DNA of 64,000 nt from Neostapfia colusana (GCA_030760725.1 JASWHV010000003.1:64251264-64315263), one strand, 5' to 3'. Shown: positions 21,819 through 33,085, counted from the first letter of the stretch. Numbers and translations: made by a program. Notes: a model not told the origin generated them from the sequence alone.

Positions 21819-23405
21819 TGAAAAGCTACCAGAGGGGGGTGAATGGTAGATTAAAACTTTTCGCAGCGGAAACAACAAAAACCCCTCAGCAAAAAAACAA
21901 TCGGTTAAAGAAACCGTGTGTGCAAGTGTTTTCAAATGTGTTCAACCGTGACAAATCAAGTAGAGAGGTAGAAAATCAAGTCACAGATCTAATGCAACAA
22001 GAATCACTTGAAAACACGAAGTAAAACTTGAGATACGATCAAAACATTAAACGAAGATCAATCTGTTCTACCCGATATAAAACAGATCTGCAACGCTGCA
22101 AAGAAACTCGTGTATCTCAAAAACTACAGATCCGAAGCTCGTGAAAATTTCACAGATTATATATAATTGAGTTGTGAAGACAACCTAAAAAGAATCACGT
22201 CAATCAGATCTGTAAAACTCGAGTTATGAATGAAAGACCTAAGCAACGTCGGTCTGTCCAGAAACTCGGCGAGAAAGACTTGACGAAAAACAAGTCGGAC
22301 GAACAAGGCACAAAAGCTCCTCGAAACTATGAATTTTATTCAATAGAAACACAAGAGGAACAGCCCAAAGTACTCTACCCACGAGAGCTCTGGCCTCCCT
22401 TGCTTTTATAGCCAGCCCTCAGGCTAAACAATCCAATCTAGGACTCCTACTCCTAATTGGACTCGTATCCTAACTTACCATAACTGCTCAGGACTCTCCT
22501 ATTCGCAGATAGAAGCAATCGTGAGACTTCCAAACACCTTAGAAACGTCCTAAACATTCCTAAAACAACTCAACTTCGTGCCTAGCACGAAATCCTATCA
22601 TAACCAACTCAAATCTTCCATATTTGAGCCATATCCGACTGAGCCTCAGCCTGAGTACGCAATCCAGCCGGTTGGACCTTTCCGACCAATTCTTTACGTC
22701 CACTTCTCTTCATCATGCCTTGGAACAATGTTGCCACATCCATGCACTCCTTGCACACGTGCAAACACCTTCCAACGACGTACACGCAACCTTCATATGC
22801 ACTGCCCTTGATCCAAACATGCTGCGCGACCTCCCGATCAACTCAACCACAACTCCTCCCGAACTTGGTTGTTGGAACCTCATCTCCTCCCTGAGACTAG
22901 TCCAAGGATCCCGTCACCAGCCATGTCTTGAACTCAAGCAACACCTGCACATGAATAAACAACCAATTCTTCCAAGCACAAGTCCTCGACTTGACTCACG
23001 TTAGTTCGAAAACCACAACATCTTACATGAGCACGTCACATAAGCATGTTGCAAACCATATCAAATGATAACAGCCATAACCACCACAACACACCAAAAA
23101 CTTAGCAAATTAATACTAAGCAAACCTTCCCATAAAGCAAGTTTGAAACATTGCGAGTTAAAAGCAAAAACAAGACGCTGCAGTTCTACGAGTTGAACTT
23201 CACGGGAGCTCCCTAAAAACAAGCTCCGGACCTCACAGAAGCTCTCCGGACCTTGCAGGAGCTCTCTGGACCTTGCATTGGACCTTGCCAACACTTGGCG
23301 GACCTAACAAAGAACTTGTCGGACCTTGCCACAGAAGAATGTTTTGGCAATATTCAAAACTTTGAATGTTAATGCTAACTTTTATCCTAATTGCCAATGT
23401 ATTCA
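21819..23405 (-). mobile_element. Solo LTR E (copia-type) with TSD GCACA
   Basis: It starts TGAAAAGC and ends GTATTCA, with GCACA directly on both sides and no internal region, so it is a solo LTR left by LTR-LTR recombination. AGAGGGGGGTGAATGG near the left end resembles the LTR ends of other copia elements, including C. A minus-strand TATAAAAG at 22403-22410 suggests minus orientation. Near 23220-23330, GGACCTTGC-type words recur. No open frame in it looks real. Confidence 0.88.
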
Positions 23406-23440
23406 GCACACATAGGTCTCACAGTTTTAGACTTTTAGTA

Positions 23441-24471
23441 TAGGAAAGGCCGACTATACACTTTTCACTAAAAACTTGGATGATAACTTATTTGTATGCC
23501 AAATTTATGTCGATGACATAATATTTGACTCTACTAATCAATCTTTTTATGAAGAGATTAGCAAAATCATGAAGGAGAGGTTTGATATGTCGATAATGGG
23601 AGAGTTAAAGTTCTTTCTAGGTTTCCAAGTGAAACAACTCAAGAAAGGCACCTTCATATGTCAAACCAAGTATATTCAAGATATACTTAAGAAGTTTTAC
23701 ATGGAGAAGGCCAAGCCCATCAAGACGCCAATGGCGATGAACGGACACCTAGACCTCAACCAATACAGCCCTAGCGTAGATCAAAAGGTATACAATTCCA
23801 TGATTGGACCCCTTCTTTGCCTTTGTTTATCTAGGCCCGATATTATGTTAAGTGTATGCATGTGTGCAAGGTTTCAAGCCGCTCCTAAAGAGTGTCAATT
23901 AACAGTTGTAAAGAGAATCTCGCGCTATTTGGTTCATACATCTAACCTAGGGTTGTGGTATCCTAAGGGATCCAAGTTCAATCTCATCGGATACTCCGAT
24001 GCGGATTATGCCGGATGCAAAGTAGATAGGTAGTAGATAGGAAAAGTACCTCCGGTACTTGTAAATTCTTGGGTAGGTCCCTAGTATCATGGTCATCCAA
24101 GAAACAAAATTCTATTGCCCTATCCACAGCCGAAGCGGAGTATGTCACAGCCGGAAGTTGATGTGCACAACTTCTTTGGATGCAACAAACTCTAAGGGAC
24201 TATGGTCTCAATATGAACCATATTCCACTCCTAATGCGATAATGAGAGTGCTATTAAGATTAGCCATAACCCTATTGAGCACTCTAGGACCAAACACATT
24301 GACATCAGGCACCACTTCCTCAGAGATCACTCAATAAAGGGGGACATTATTATTTCACATGTGAGAACCGAAAAACAACTAGCCGATATATTCACCAATC
24401 CACTTGATGAAAAACACTTTTGCGAACTTAGGAATGAGCTAAATATCCTTGATTCTCAAAATGTGGCTTGA
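23441..24471 (+). pseudogene. Copia D RT palm/thumb and RNase H, broken
   Basis: It continues D with DNLFVCQIYVDDIIF (catalytic Asp pair present), GELKFFLGFQVKQLKKG, LSRPDIMLSVCMCARFQ and the RNase H start GYSDADYAGCKVDR. At 24022-24045 a short tandem duplication (GTAGATAGG twice) shifts the frame. The rest of RNase H (ALSTAEAEYVTAGS, then a TGA) and the tail HIDIRHHFLRDHSIKGD to NVA-stop at 24469-24471 lie in other frames. It is colinear with C 14820-13841. Confidence 0.88.
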
Positions 24472-25466
24472 GACGTTGCACATCTGACTGTTAGTTGTTT
24501 AATCTCTTCAAAATTAAGCATGTTTTCGAAAATCTGTCTCTCTCAATCAGCTATCGAACTATTTTGGATTGTTGTCTCCTTGAATCATGGTCATTGTATG
24601 ATTGTGTATGTGCTCTACTGGCCATGTTCATCGAGAATACTTGTAAAAATTAGTCCATATGGATCATTCCTTGCAAATATCTCTGGATATATGAGAGTTG
24701 GGTGTCAAGGGTCATACTAATCCGCCCAAGGGGCCGGACAAATCCGGCGTCCTAGAGAATTCTGGACAGGCTCAGACAAGTCCACATCGTACTAGTCCAG
24801 CCAATCACCAGACTTGTCCGGACAACCAAACTAGTCCGGACCTGGTCCGGCGACCGGACTTGTCCGGTATCTCCCACCGGACTAGTCCGGACCTTTGGGA
24901 CTTAACCAAACCGCCGGACTCGAGTCCCACCACTCCATCCAAAACACATCTCAAAGCACGCCCCTCCAACAAACTCGCCCCCATTGGTGATTTTTGAGGA
25001 TTTCCACCAAAACCTTCAAATGACCCGAGTCTTCTACCCTTTGGAGCCTCGAGAAGTCAATCTCCGGATTTCTCCACCCTACAATCCAATGATTTCTTTG
25101 GATTTGAACCGTCAAGGTGCGTTCTTGGGGCAAAACCCAATTTCTTTAGATCTCCGATTTTAGGTTGTTTCTTCCATAGACTAGGGTGCCTAGTGCCTCA
25201 TCAACTCATTGCGACTCCTTCCTAGGATTATTACGACCTATTGATAGGATTTGTAGAAAAATCATCCAGTTAGGGTTTAACCCTGGGAGGTCCGGACTAG
25301 TCCGGACTCCTGGGGGACAAGTCTGTTCCTGACCGCACTAGTCCGGTCAGGGACCAGACAAGTCCAACCAAATCTAGAGTCGACCGCTAACTTAGTGTTT
25401 TGCTACACCCCTATCGCAACAATCTTCCGTCCGAAACTCATAACTTCTCTTAATTGTTCTTCCAGC
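24472..25466 (+). other. Copia D non-coding region before the 3' ORF, with U3-like palindromes
   Basis: No gene. 24715-24900 and 25285-25375 carry CCGGACTAGTCCGG, CGGACTTGTCCGG and relatives, the same vocabulary as the LTR U3. 24950-25140 resembles the leader in C at 12250-12390. A pyrimidine-rich TTGTTCTTCCAG precedes the 3' ORF ATG at 25467. An internal promoter or a spliced leader for the 3' ORF is possible (inference). Confidence 0.6.
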
Positions 25467-27183
25467 ATGTCTCAACACGACGATTCTCCTCCCCGCTCCG
25501 ACCCATAGCGAGAAGCAGCTCGCTAAGAGCTTTATCGCCATTGAGAAGAGGAGGACGCGACAGTTGCGCAAGAACTAGCTCATCATGAAGCTAGAAACAA
25601 AAAGCGACATGAGAGAGAGACAGCGCAAGCTCAAGCAGTAGACGGGCAATCTAGCCGAAGAAAGAGGCTAGTCTCCATGGGAGAAAAGTAAAGGGCCCAA
25701 GCGGCCGACAAAGTAAAAGGACTCATGAATGAAGGAGAAACAGTCAAGGGCAAAGGCAAGGCCCCAGTCAAGAAGGTGCCCGCCAAGAAGGCCGCACCAA
25801 GGAGAAAGGCACTTGCCAACAGGGGAATAGTCACTCGAGACTGTCCCGTGGGATCAAGTGCTCCCCCATGAGGCCCTATTGGACCCTTGGTCATGACTCC
25901 TCCAATGAATAACCCCAACCGACAACCGAAGCTCTTGAGTAACATCTTCCACGGGAAAGGCTCTGAGAAGGCGAGGAGACTTAGGGAAAAGGGTCCCTAC
26001 AAGTATGAGAAGGTCACACCGGATCATCGCTTTTGGTGTGATTTCCATTGCGATTACTATCGCCTTTTATACTTGAGGATGAATACGCCGGTCGCTGATG
26101 CTCAGTGGGTCGACTGGCCCTATATGGATAAGGAAAATCATCAAGCTTTCAACGCAGTTGTACAAGCAGCTGAGCATCATGACCTCAGGGAACTTCTCGA
26201 TATTCAATATGATTGGAACACAGAGATGATGGCTCAGTTTTACACCATGTGCTACTTCTCCACCTTTGGAGACCGGAAGATCTCATGGATGACGGACGGA
26301 GTCCAATACTCCATCCTATATGATGAGTTTGCAAGGATGCTCAGACTTGAGGAGTTTCTGAGCCATGAGTTGACCATTCACGACCTAACAGCTATAGATT
26401 CGGGGGAGATGGAATTCATGTACGAGGTTGGCTTTTACAATCCCCCACAACAAAGATCCTTCGTCCATTATTTAGTGTGCTAAACCGGATCTTGAGAAAT
26501 ACTCTAGCACCTAAAGACGTGGATGCGGGGATGATCCAAGACCACCTCCGACACCTGCTAAAACTATTCAGTGAAGATGAGAAGTTCAATGTGTTTGACT
26601 ACATCTACAATGACATATTCAACATATCCCACACCCCGAACCGCTCATGTGGATATGCTCCATTCATTATGTGACTCATTGAGAAGGTGTCGGGATTGGA
26701 GTTTGTGAAGGATGTCAAGTATAGACCCCTTCACCCTCAAATTCCTCCTATCGTGCCAAAGATTGGTGGAGCTTCTAGTAGGGGTGCCCCCAATGTACCT
26801 CCTCCTCCTACCGCTCCCACCTCTTCCTCTTCCGGTGATTCTTCAAGTGCTATCCTCAAATTCTTGAAGTCTATCTTCACCTCTTGTCGCAAAGTTGAAA
26901 TCAAAACTCAGAAGATGACTAGGAGGCAAGACAAATACCTCAAGAAGCTCTGTGAGAATCTGGACATTGCTATGTCCTAGAGGATTTTGATGACGAGGAG
27001 CTAACACCCTTCCCGGATCTCACAGAGGCGGAGGCTGCTCTCCTTGATGGTGGGGGTGGTCCTTCTAGTGTTGCTCCCGTTGTTGAGGAAGAATAGGAAG
27101 ATCAAGATGATGAGGAGGAAGATAAAGAAGCAACCCAGAGCGATGAAGATCGTGGTGAGGAGAGTGAGAGCGGTGACGACTAG
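25467..27183 (+). pseudogene. Copia D 3' additional ORF, broken
   Basis: ATG at 25467 (MSQHDDSPPRSDP, then stops). A very basic stretch (KGKGKAPVKKVPAKKAAPRR near 25750) could be a nuclear localisation or RNA-binding tail. The conserved core is at 25887-26674 (KVTPDHRFWCDFHCDYYRLL; CYFSTFGDRKISWMTDG; ISHTPNRSCGYAPFIM), with stops near 26480 and 26672. 26687-26980 has a Ser/Pro-rich linker and RKVEIKTQKMTRRQDKYLKK. The end is acidic (DEEEDKEATQSDED...SGDD). It is homologous to C 12092-11120 but keeps the N-terminal half that C lacks. Function unknown. Confidence 0.72.
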
Positions 27184-27228
27184 ACTCAGGTTCTCTTTCT
27201 CTTAGTCTTTCCCTTTTCTGGTGTCTTG

Positions 27229-27257
27229 ATGTCAAAGGGGGAGAGATTGAGGGAGAG
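27229..27257 (+). other. Upstream polypurine-like tract of D and left target duplication of B
   Basis: CAAAGGGGGAGAGATTGAGG resembles the real PPT at 39030-39043 and matches the upstream tract in C. Element B inserted right after it: GAGAG at 27253-27257 and at 38970-38974. Confidence 0.75.
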
Positions 27258-30082
27258 TGTAACACCCTAAATTCATTGCCATGCATTGCATACATTTTTC
27301 ATGTAGAGAAGCATTATAAAAGAAGTAGAAAAAGAAAAAACCTATAAATGGAGAAATAACTATAGAAATGGAGAAAGAACCATAAAAATGGAGAAAGAAC
27401 CATAGAAATGGAGGAAGGAACCATAGAAATGGAGGAAAAACCATAGAAATGGAGAAGGGAAATATAGAAATGGAGAGGGGAATGTAGAAATGGAGAATGG
27501 GACATAGAAATGGAGAGGGGAATGTAGAAAAAGAACAAGTGACATAAAAATGGTGAGGAATGGGAAAAAGATAGCAGAAATGAGCCATTCCCGAAATTCC
27601 TCAAATTTTCCCGAAAATTTCCAAATTCCCCAATTCCACAAAAGGGGAATTTTCCCCACATTTGTGGGGATAAAATCCCCAAGGCTGCCGCACCTAACTA
27701 AAGGGATAAGTTTGTTGAGTTCTAAATTGAGTAGGACTCTTGGTTGAGTTCCAATTGGACTTGGACTCCTCCCTTCTCCCCCTTATAAATACAACCCCAG
27801 CCCCCCTTTTGGCCGCAGCCTCCCCCTCCCCCCCTCCAAGTCCCCGACTTGGAGCCCCTGCCCCACTCAACTCGCCGAGTTGGCCACCCCCCCCCCCCCC
27901 GCCGGAGTTTGGTCGCCGGTGAGCCCTGTCGACGAGGCCCGCCGGTGAGCCCCGCCGACGAGCCCCACCGTCGAGCCCCGTCGTCGAGCCCCACCATCGA
28001 GCCTTGTTGTCGAGACCCGCCGACAAGCCCCGTCATGCCTCGCCGTCGTCGGAAAAGAAGACGACGATCTGTCCTACCATAATCTTCCATAGAAAAATTC
28101 CCCGCTGCTGCCGTTGCTAGGAGGAAGGCACTGCCACCAAAAGGAAGTGAGGTAGGTCCCCATTATCCATCTTGCGACATCACCGCTGTTTCTACACATC
28201 CGTTTTCTTTGCCCCCTTCGAGCAGAAACTTTTGTGTGTGGACAGATTGTGTTTTGATCGGTTTTTGACGGTGGAATTGATCTAGATTTTGAGTCAAGAT
28301 AATCACCACGTACACACTTGATCCCAGCACCCTTGTTCATCATAAAACCCCATGAAAGCCCGTTAAAACATGCAAGAACACGTACAAACTGGTTTAATAA
28401 AACAGCACCATAGGATTTGCATTCATCTACCCCATTGCATCTTGAGTAAAGTTTGTGCATGATGATTGATTGCTGTAAATTTTGTATGTGTGTGGTTGTG
28501 AGTAGAAGGACAATCTCAAGAGGCCATCTACGAGGATCTACAGCACCAAGACTTTGAGACGCTTGAGCAACAAGAGCCACGGGAGCAAGGCAAGTGCCCC
28601 TTGACCATATTGATCCCATGTTTCGAAACTGTTTTGTTTGTGAAAACTCGTGTGCTTGAGTCAACTTGATGGGACATCCTTTTATAGGAGTTTACTAGTT
28701 TTGTTAACCATCCTTGTCGCCGAGAAAGTTGATGAGTCGGGTATGGTCGATTTTCCTTTTTGCTTCGCTTAATTTACAGGATACGGGAAGCAGAACTAAA
28801 ACATGGTTCGCTACTGCACTCATGAGAATAAAGATGATGATAACTTGATGATGTTGATGAGCATGGAATCGGGGAGATCTAGGCAAGATTGGTTCGTGGA
28901 TGTTTCTGAATGAGATGGTGGTTTACTTGCCGTAGATCTAAGGACCGGTTCATGCTAGCACATGCTAGGAAAACAGTGCCACCATAAGGCCAAATACGGG
29001 TGCGGCTTAGCTGATTAATTAGGTGTGTTGCTAGCTTGTTATGGACCGTTGGATGGAGCGGGGAATGGGAGTCGAGAGGGACTGCCCTGGGAACTGCATT
29101 GCACAAGAGGGGGCCTGTGGGTGGGAGAATGGTGATTCAAGCCTGCCGGTGAAACCTCAGTGGGTCCGTACATCTAGTAGCCCCTTTGTAAAGGATATTT
29201 TGTGATCTCTTGGCCATACACCGACGGTTGTGTACTGGTATAATGGAAGTTCTATAGTCGCCTACGGGTGACGAAATCAAGAACTTGTGGGTAAAGTGGT
29301 GACATCTCTGCAGAGTGTAAAACTATCATGATAGCCGTGCTTCCGGTCACAAGCACCTGGCCAACTTACATGATTAGAGGGAAAACTTGGGATGGTTATT
29401 CGGTATGGTTATGGTATGGTCTGGGATTGGTTTCGGGACTGTTTTGAGTCATGACAATGAGTTTGGTTTTGGCTATATGAATATGAGATGGTTATGAATA
29501 TTTATGAGCATGGGATGAACTTGAGAAAGATTAATGGCTGGATGAGACTTGATAAATAATGAATTATGATGAGAGAATGTTGCTGAATTATTTGATTATA
29601 ATAGGATAAATTTCAGCTAGAAATAGTTGCTGTTTTTACCTTGTTTATGAAATAAAACTTACTTGCTGCAATGAGCCTTTTTATTTCCTACCTTGTTATA
29701 AGCTACATGTCATACTTTTCCCGCACTTACTGAGTACGACACGTACTTACCCTTGCATTACCACATAAACATCAGCTACAAGAGATGAGTACTTCGAGGA
29801 CCATGTGGAGTACTAGGCGTGCGAACTACCGTCAACATGCCTGTGGAGATGAAGATTGGAGCCTGCTGTTTAGTTAATTCCGCTGTCGTTTAGAGACTTC
29901 CGCTGCAAGAATAAGTTAGAGATTCATGAGTGAGACATTGAGTCATTGTAATAAAGTACTTAAACACTATTATTCGTGGTTATATTCTAAGTTCAGTTTG
30001 TGGAATACAAGTGTATGTGTGATGAACATCGTGGGCACACATATGCATTCACTTGGTTCTATTTTCGGAACCGGGTGCCACA
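27258..30082 (+). repeat. B 5' LTR
   Basis: TGTAACACCC...GGGTGCCACA, 2825 bp. In order: a ~20-bp minisatellite (27335-27545, variants of ATAGAAATGGAGAA), TATAAAT at 27784-27790, palindrome CTCCAAGTCCCCGACTTGGAG-like at 27834-27854, a donor-like GAG/GTAGGT near 28149, the candidate leader exon ending at a GC donor (28589/28590), R-region palindromes (29306-29346), a hairpin at 29731-29749 and AATAAA near 29950. TATA and AATAAA imply an R region of over 2 kb. Confidence 0.93.
27784..27790 (+). promoter_or_regulatory. TATA box of B 5' LTR
   Basis: TATAAAT, conserved as TATAAATA in B' (3963-3970) and TATAAA in the 3' LTR (36745-36750). Transcription would start about 30 bp downstream, just before the paired palindromes. 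Confidence 0.7.
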
Positions 30083-30085
30083 GAT

Positions 30086-30097
30086 TGGTACCAGAGC
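30086..30097 (+). other. B primer binding site
   Basis: TGGTACCAGAGC, complementary to initiator tRNA-Met except for one base (the usual site is TGGTATCAGAGC), three bases after the LTR. Confidence 0.88.
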
Positions 30098-30350
30098 CAC
30101 GTTGACCGTAGGATGCAAGCCTAGGAAGAATGGACACTCTAAAACACATAGGAACACCCTTCTAAACTGCTATTTTCGAAAATTGCTTGCTGCTGCACTT
30201 TACTTATCAATTCAGCCACCGCAAAGTGCTATTTTCAGCATCTCTTTTTCTCTTATATTGGACAGCAACATTTTTGCTTTCTTGCTTCATAGCTTCTGAA
30301 GTTTTGGAATTATTTTCTTCTTCTCTCAAGTTCTCATGTCTTATATATAG

Positions 30351-31325
30351 ATGCCGGTGACTAGGAGCACGGCACGCATGAGTACTCGTCCACCACCACG
30401 TGGGAGTGCACTTAACCCCATTGAGGTGTCCGATGGACCATATTGGGAGGAGGTGAAGATGGAACCTCATGATGAAGAGGAAGTCAATAGCTCTATGCGT
30501 GAGGAAGAGGACCTGGAAGAGGTGGAACCATTTGAAGACGATATGGAGGATTATCCACAAGAACGGCATTGGTACGCACCTTAGGAGGAGTTTCACGCGG
30601 GCTTACACCCCGTGGATCCTCATGAAGATATGTCGGGAAGAGATGAATTTGAAGAGGAGCCACCCCTTGCTGAGACAAGTGATGAAGGTGGCGAATGGGC
30701 CAACCATTCAGTTCAAGAATTTCGGTCCGACGGAATGGAGGGAGGACACATATCCAGGGAGCTCAAAGAATTTCTGGATTGCTGCAACTTATATCCGGAA
30801 TATCTTCTCAAGAAAGTCCCTCATCTCGGACATGAAGAGTGGAAGGCTGAAGTAACCATCCTATCTAACGGTAGGGTCGTCACTTGGCACTTCGCACCCA
30901 CATGGAGAGCTACAAGGGCAGAAACTATTGATGATGCTGCATGGGATGCACTCACCGGACTGTGCTACGCCTTCCGTGGGCAGCTTGAGGACATCACTTT
31001 TGAACTGCACCCATGTCGGAGGAGTGGTACAAGGGAGATCATTGGACCCCATGTAACAGATCTTTCCAACCCACAAGCTGCTTACAAGTCTCAGAGGTTG
31101 CTCGTGGAGTTAGAAAACCGCTACGTAAGCACACAAGAAGAGATCCGTTACCTCCGCAAGAAGCTGTATTTGCTGGAGAAACAAGAGGAGACTCGTGCCA
31201 ACGTGGGAGCAAATGGAGCACCAGCTTCATCTAACCCTACATGGACTGCCGACTCACCATGGCGTGCGCCCATGTATGGACCACCCCCATCACATGGCGA
31301 GAACAGCACCGGTTCTCACGATTAA
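30351..31325 (+). pseudogene. B ORF0: H3-tail-like N-terminus (K9 to M), one nonsense codon
   Basis: 324 codons from ATG 30351, with one in-frame TAG at 30582-30584. The N-terminus MPVTRSTARMSTRPPPRG aligns without gaps to the histone H3 tail: T3, R4 for K4, T6, A7, R8, M9 for K9, S10, T11. A Glu/Asp-rich segment follows (codons 38-70). A central domain has AEVTILSNGRVVTW and WDALTGLCYAFRGQL (W at codon 198), matching WEAITCQSYINRRHL in ORF0 of family A with identical spacing. A C-terminal coiled coil (LENRYVSTQEEIRYLRKKL) and a Gly/Ser/Pro tail end it. AG stands directly before the ATG. ORF0 proteins precede gag in some grass gypsy elements; their function is not established. Confidence 0.75.
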
Positions 31326-31630
31326 GTTTAGGTTTCCATTGAATAAATCTGTAATAGGAACGTTAAGATCGTAGTAACTTGAATAAGAGTGGTGTGCTGA
31401 ATTTTTGTGATGATTGCTTGTGTTTGTGTGCTGATGTGAGTTGTGGGACGCTTCGGCGAATGTCCACATCCACATATAGTGGAGACATGTGAGACGCTTC
31501 GGCACGTGTTCACATCCTCGTATAGGCTGAAATTAATAAAAGAAGATACTTAGTTCATACACCTTGATGCATATAGTTGGGGGATCAATCTAAATTTCTA
31601 ATATCTACTCTACTCCACTCTCTCTCACAG
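31326..31630 (+). other. B spacer between ORF0 and gag
   Basis: No gene. The word GACGCTTCGGC occurs twice about 45 bp apart (31446 and 31491), each followed by a GT-CACATCC word. The end (31605-31630) is a pyrimidine-rich CTCCACTCTCTCTCACAG directly before the gag ATG, an excellent splice-acceptor match. Confidence 0.6.
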
Positions 31631-33085
31631 ATGGTGAGGGAAAACGCCAACCATCAAAGGAGAAACGCTCGTGGCAACAATGAACCACAAGAGGATGGCA
31701 ATGTTGAAGTTCCTGAAAATGCTAACCCCAGGGCTGATGCAAGCAACCTTGAACGGTTGATGGCTATGCAAAAAAAGCTCATGCAAACTATGATACAAAC
31801 GTTGGGACAGCTGCAGGCCAACAACAACAACAATCCTAACCCCGTTCCTGCACCCCCACCACCGCCACCGCCACCACCGCCGGCTCACAACAGATTGGGA
31901 GAGTTTATGAGGACTAGGCCGCCTACTTTTGCACAAGCTAATGATCCCATGGAGGCTGATGATTGGTTGAAGTCCATGGAAAAGAAGCTTGCTATTGTTC
32001 AGTGCAATGATCGGGAGAAAGTTCTCTTCGCATCGCACCAACTTATGGGAGCAGCCGCTGACTGGTGGGACGCTCTTTGCAATGCTCATGTCAACCAGGA
32101 GACTATCACTCGGGCTGAATTCAAGGAGAGTTTCCGCTCTCATTACGTCCCTCCTGGAGTCATGATGCTTAAAAGGCAAGAGTTTGAAGGTCTTCGCCAA
32201 GGAAGGAAGAGCGTGAATGAGTACCTCAACAAGTTCACACAGCTGTCAAGGTATGCTCCAGAAGATGTCAACTCGGATCAAAGAAAGCAATACTTGTCCA
32301 TGAGAGCATTGAACAATGAGATCCAAGTTCAGCTGTTCAACAATGATTATGCAAACTTCCAGAAGCTCGTTGACAAAGCTATAGTGGTTGAGAGCAAGAT
32401 CCGTGAGATCGAGCAAGACGGCAAGAGGACGATGCCATACCAAGGACAGCCACAAGGGAGCAATGTATGTCCCCGTTTCGTGCCACCAGCTGCACCATAT
32501 TATGGCTCGTCCGCTTCTACTTTCCGCCTTGCAAATCCACCTCGCCCTAAGCAGCCACCGCAGCAACGCCCTGCTATGCAAGCACCTCGTATGCCCTTGC
32601 CTCCTGCGCCCCGTCCCAACATGGGCGCCTATGCTCAAAACCAGCCACGCCCCAACATTCCTGCTGTTATGGGCAACAAAGCATGTTTTTCATGCGGAGA
32701 GGCGGGACACTTTGCAAACCAAAGCCCCAAGAAAGGCCTTGGACAGCCGAGCAACGCACCAAAACAGAATCCATGGCCGAATGGAGGAGCTACACAAGGT
32801 AACCGTGGGCAGCAGAACTACGCTCGTGACAATGTGAATCATGTCTCCGCTGAGGAGGCACAACAAGCTGAGGATGTCGTGATTGGTATGTTTCTTGCCA
32901 ACTCCAGCCCAGCCACTGTTTTATTTGATTCTGGAGCATCGCATTCATTCATATCATCCAAGTATGTTGCCAAGTATAACCTGCCCATATCACACATGAA
33001 ACAAACTATGTTGGTTAATTTTCCCGGTGGAGAGATGAGGACTAATATGCTATGTCCGAAAGTAAAACTTAAAATAAGGGGGTAG
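31631..33085 (+). CDS. gag: B Gag with zinc knuckle, running into protease
   Basis: ATG chosen at 31631 because it follows the pyrimidine tract and CAG; the open frame upstream has only a TTG. In order: Gln/Asn-rich N-terminus, poly-Pro run (about residues 76-85), retrotransposon gag domain ([39 protein letters not shown]), Pro-rich linker, and zinc knuckle CFSCGEAGHFANQS with the last Cys changed to Ser. The protease site LFDSGASHSFIS with intact DSG follows. The frame ends with TAG at 33083-33085 through a one-base shift in the protease, so the Gag part is open but cannot lead into RT. The knuckle change should weaken RNA packaging. Confidence 0.85.
   Translation: MVRENANHQRRNARGNNEPQEDGNVEVPENANPRADASNLERLMAMQKKLMQTMIQTLGQLQANNNNNPNPVPAPPPPPPPPPPAHNRLGEFMRTRPPTFAQANDPMEADDWLKSMEKKLAIVQCNDREKVLFASHQLMGAAADWWDALCNAHVNQETITRAEFKESFRSHYVPPGVMMLKRQEFEGLRQGRKSVNEYLNKFTQLSRYAPEDVNSDQRKQYLSMRALNNEIQVQLFNNDYANFQKLVDKAIVVESKIREIEQDGKRTMPYQGQPQGSNVCPRFVPPAAPYYGSSASTFRLANPPRPKQPPQQRPAMQAPRMPLPPAPRPNMGAYAQNQPRPNIPAVMGNKACFSCGEAGHFANQSPKKGLGQPSNAPKQNPWPNGGATQGNRGQQNYARDNVNHVSAEEAQQAEDVVIGMFLANSSPATVLFDSGASHSFISSKYVAKYNLPISHMKQTMLVNFPGGEMRTNMLCPKVKLKIRG

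Noticed and set aside
22226..23004. Short open frames within solo LTR E
   Set aside because: No similarity to any retrotransposon protein, and the region is bounded as an LTR.
21808..23440. A Helitron (A/T target, TC start)
   Set aside because: No CTRR end with a preceding hairpin. A solo LTR with TG...CA ends and GCACA duplications explains the segment.
27740..28090. Pro/Arg-rich open frames in the B LTR leader (also near 36776 and 3960-4330)
   Set aside because: They lie after the TATA box in GC-rich leader, differ in frame between copies, and have no conserved start or domain.
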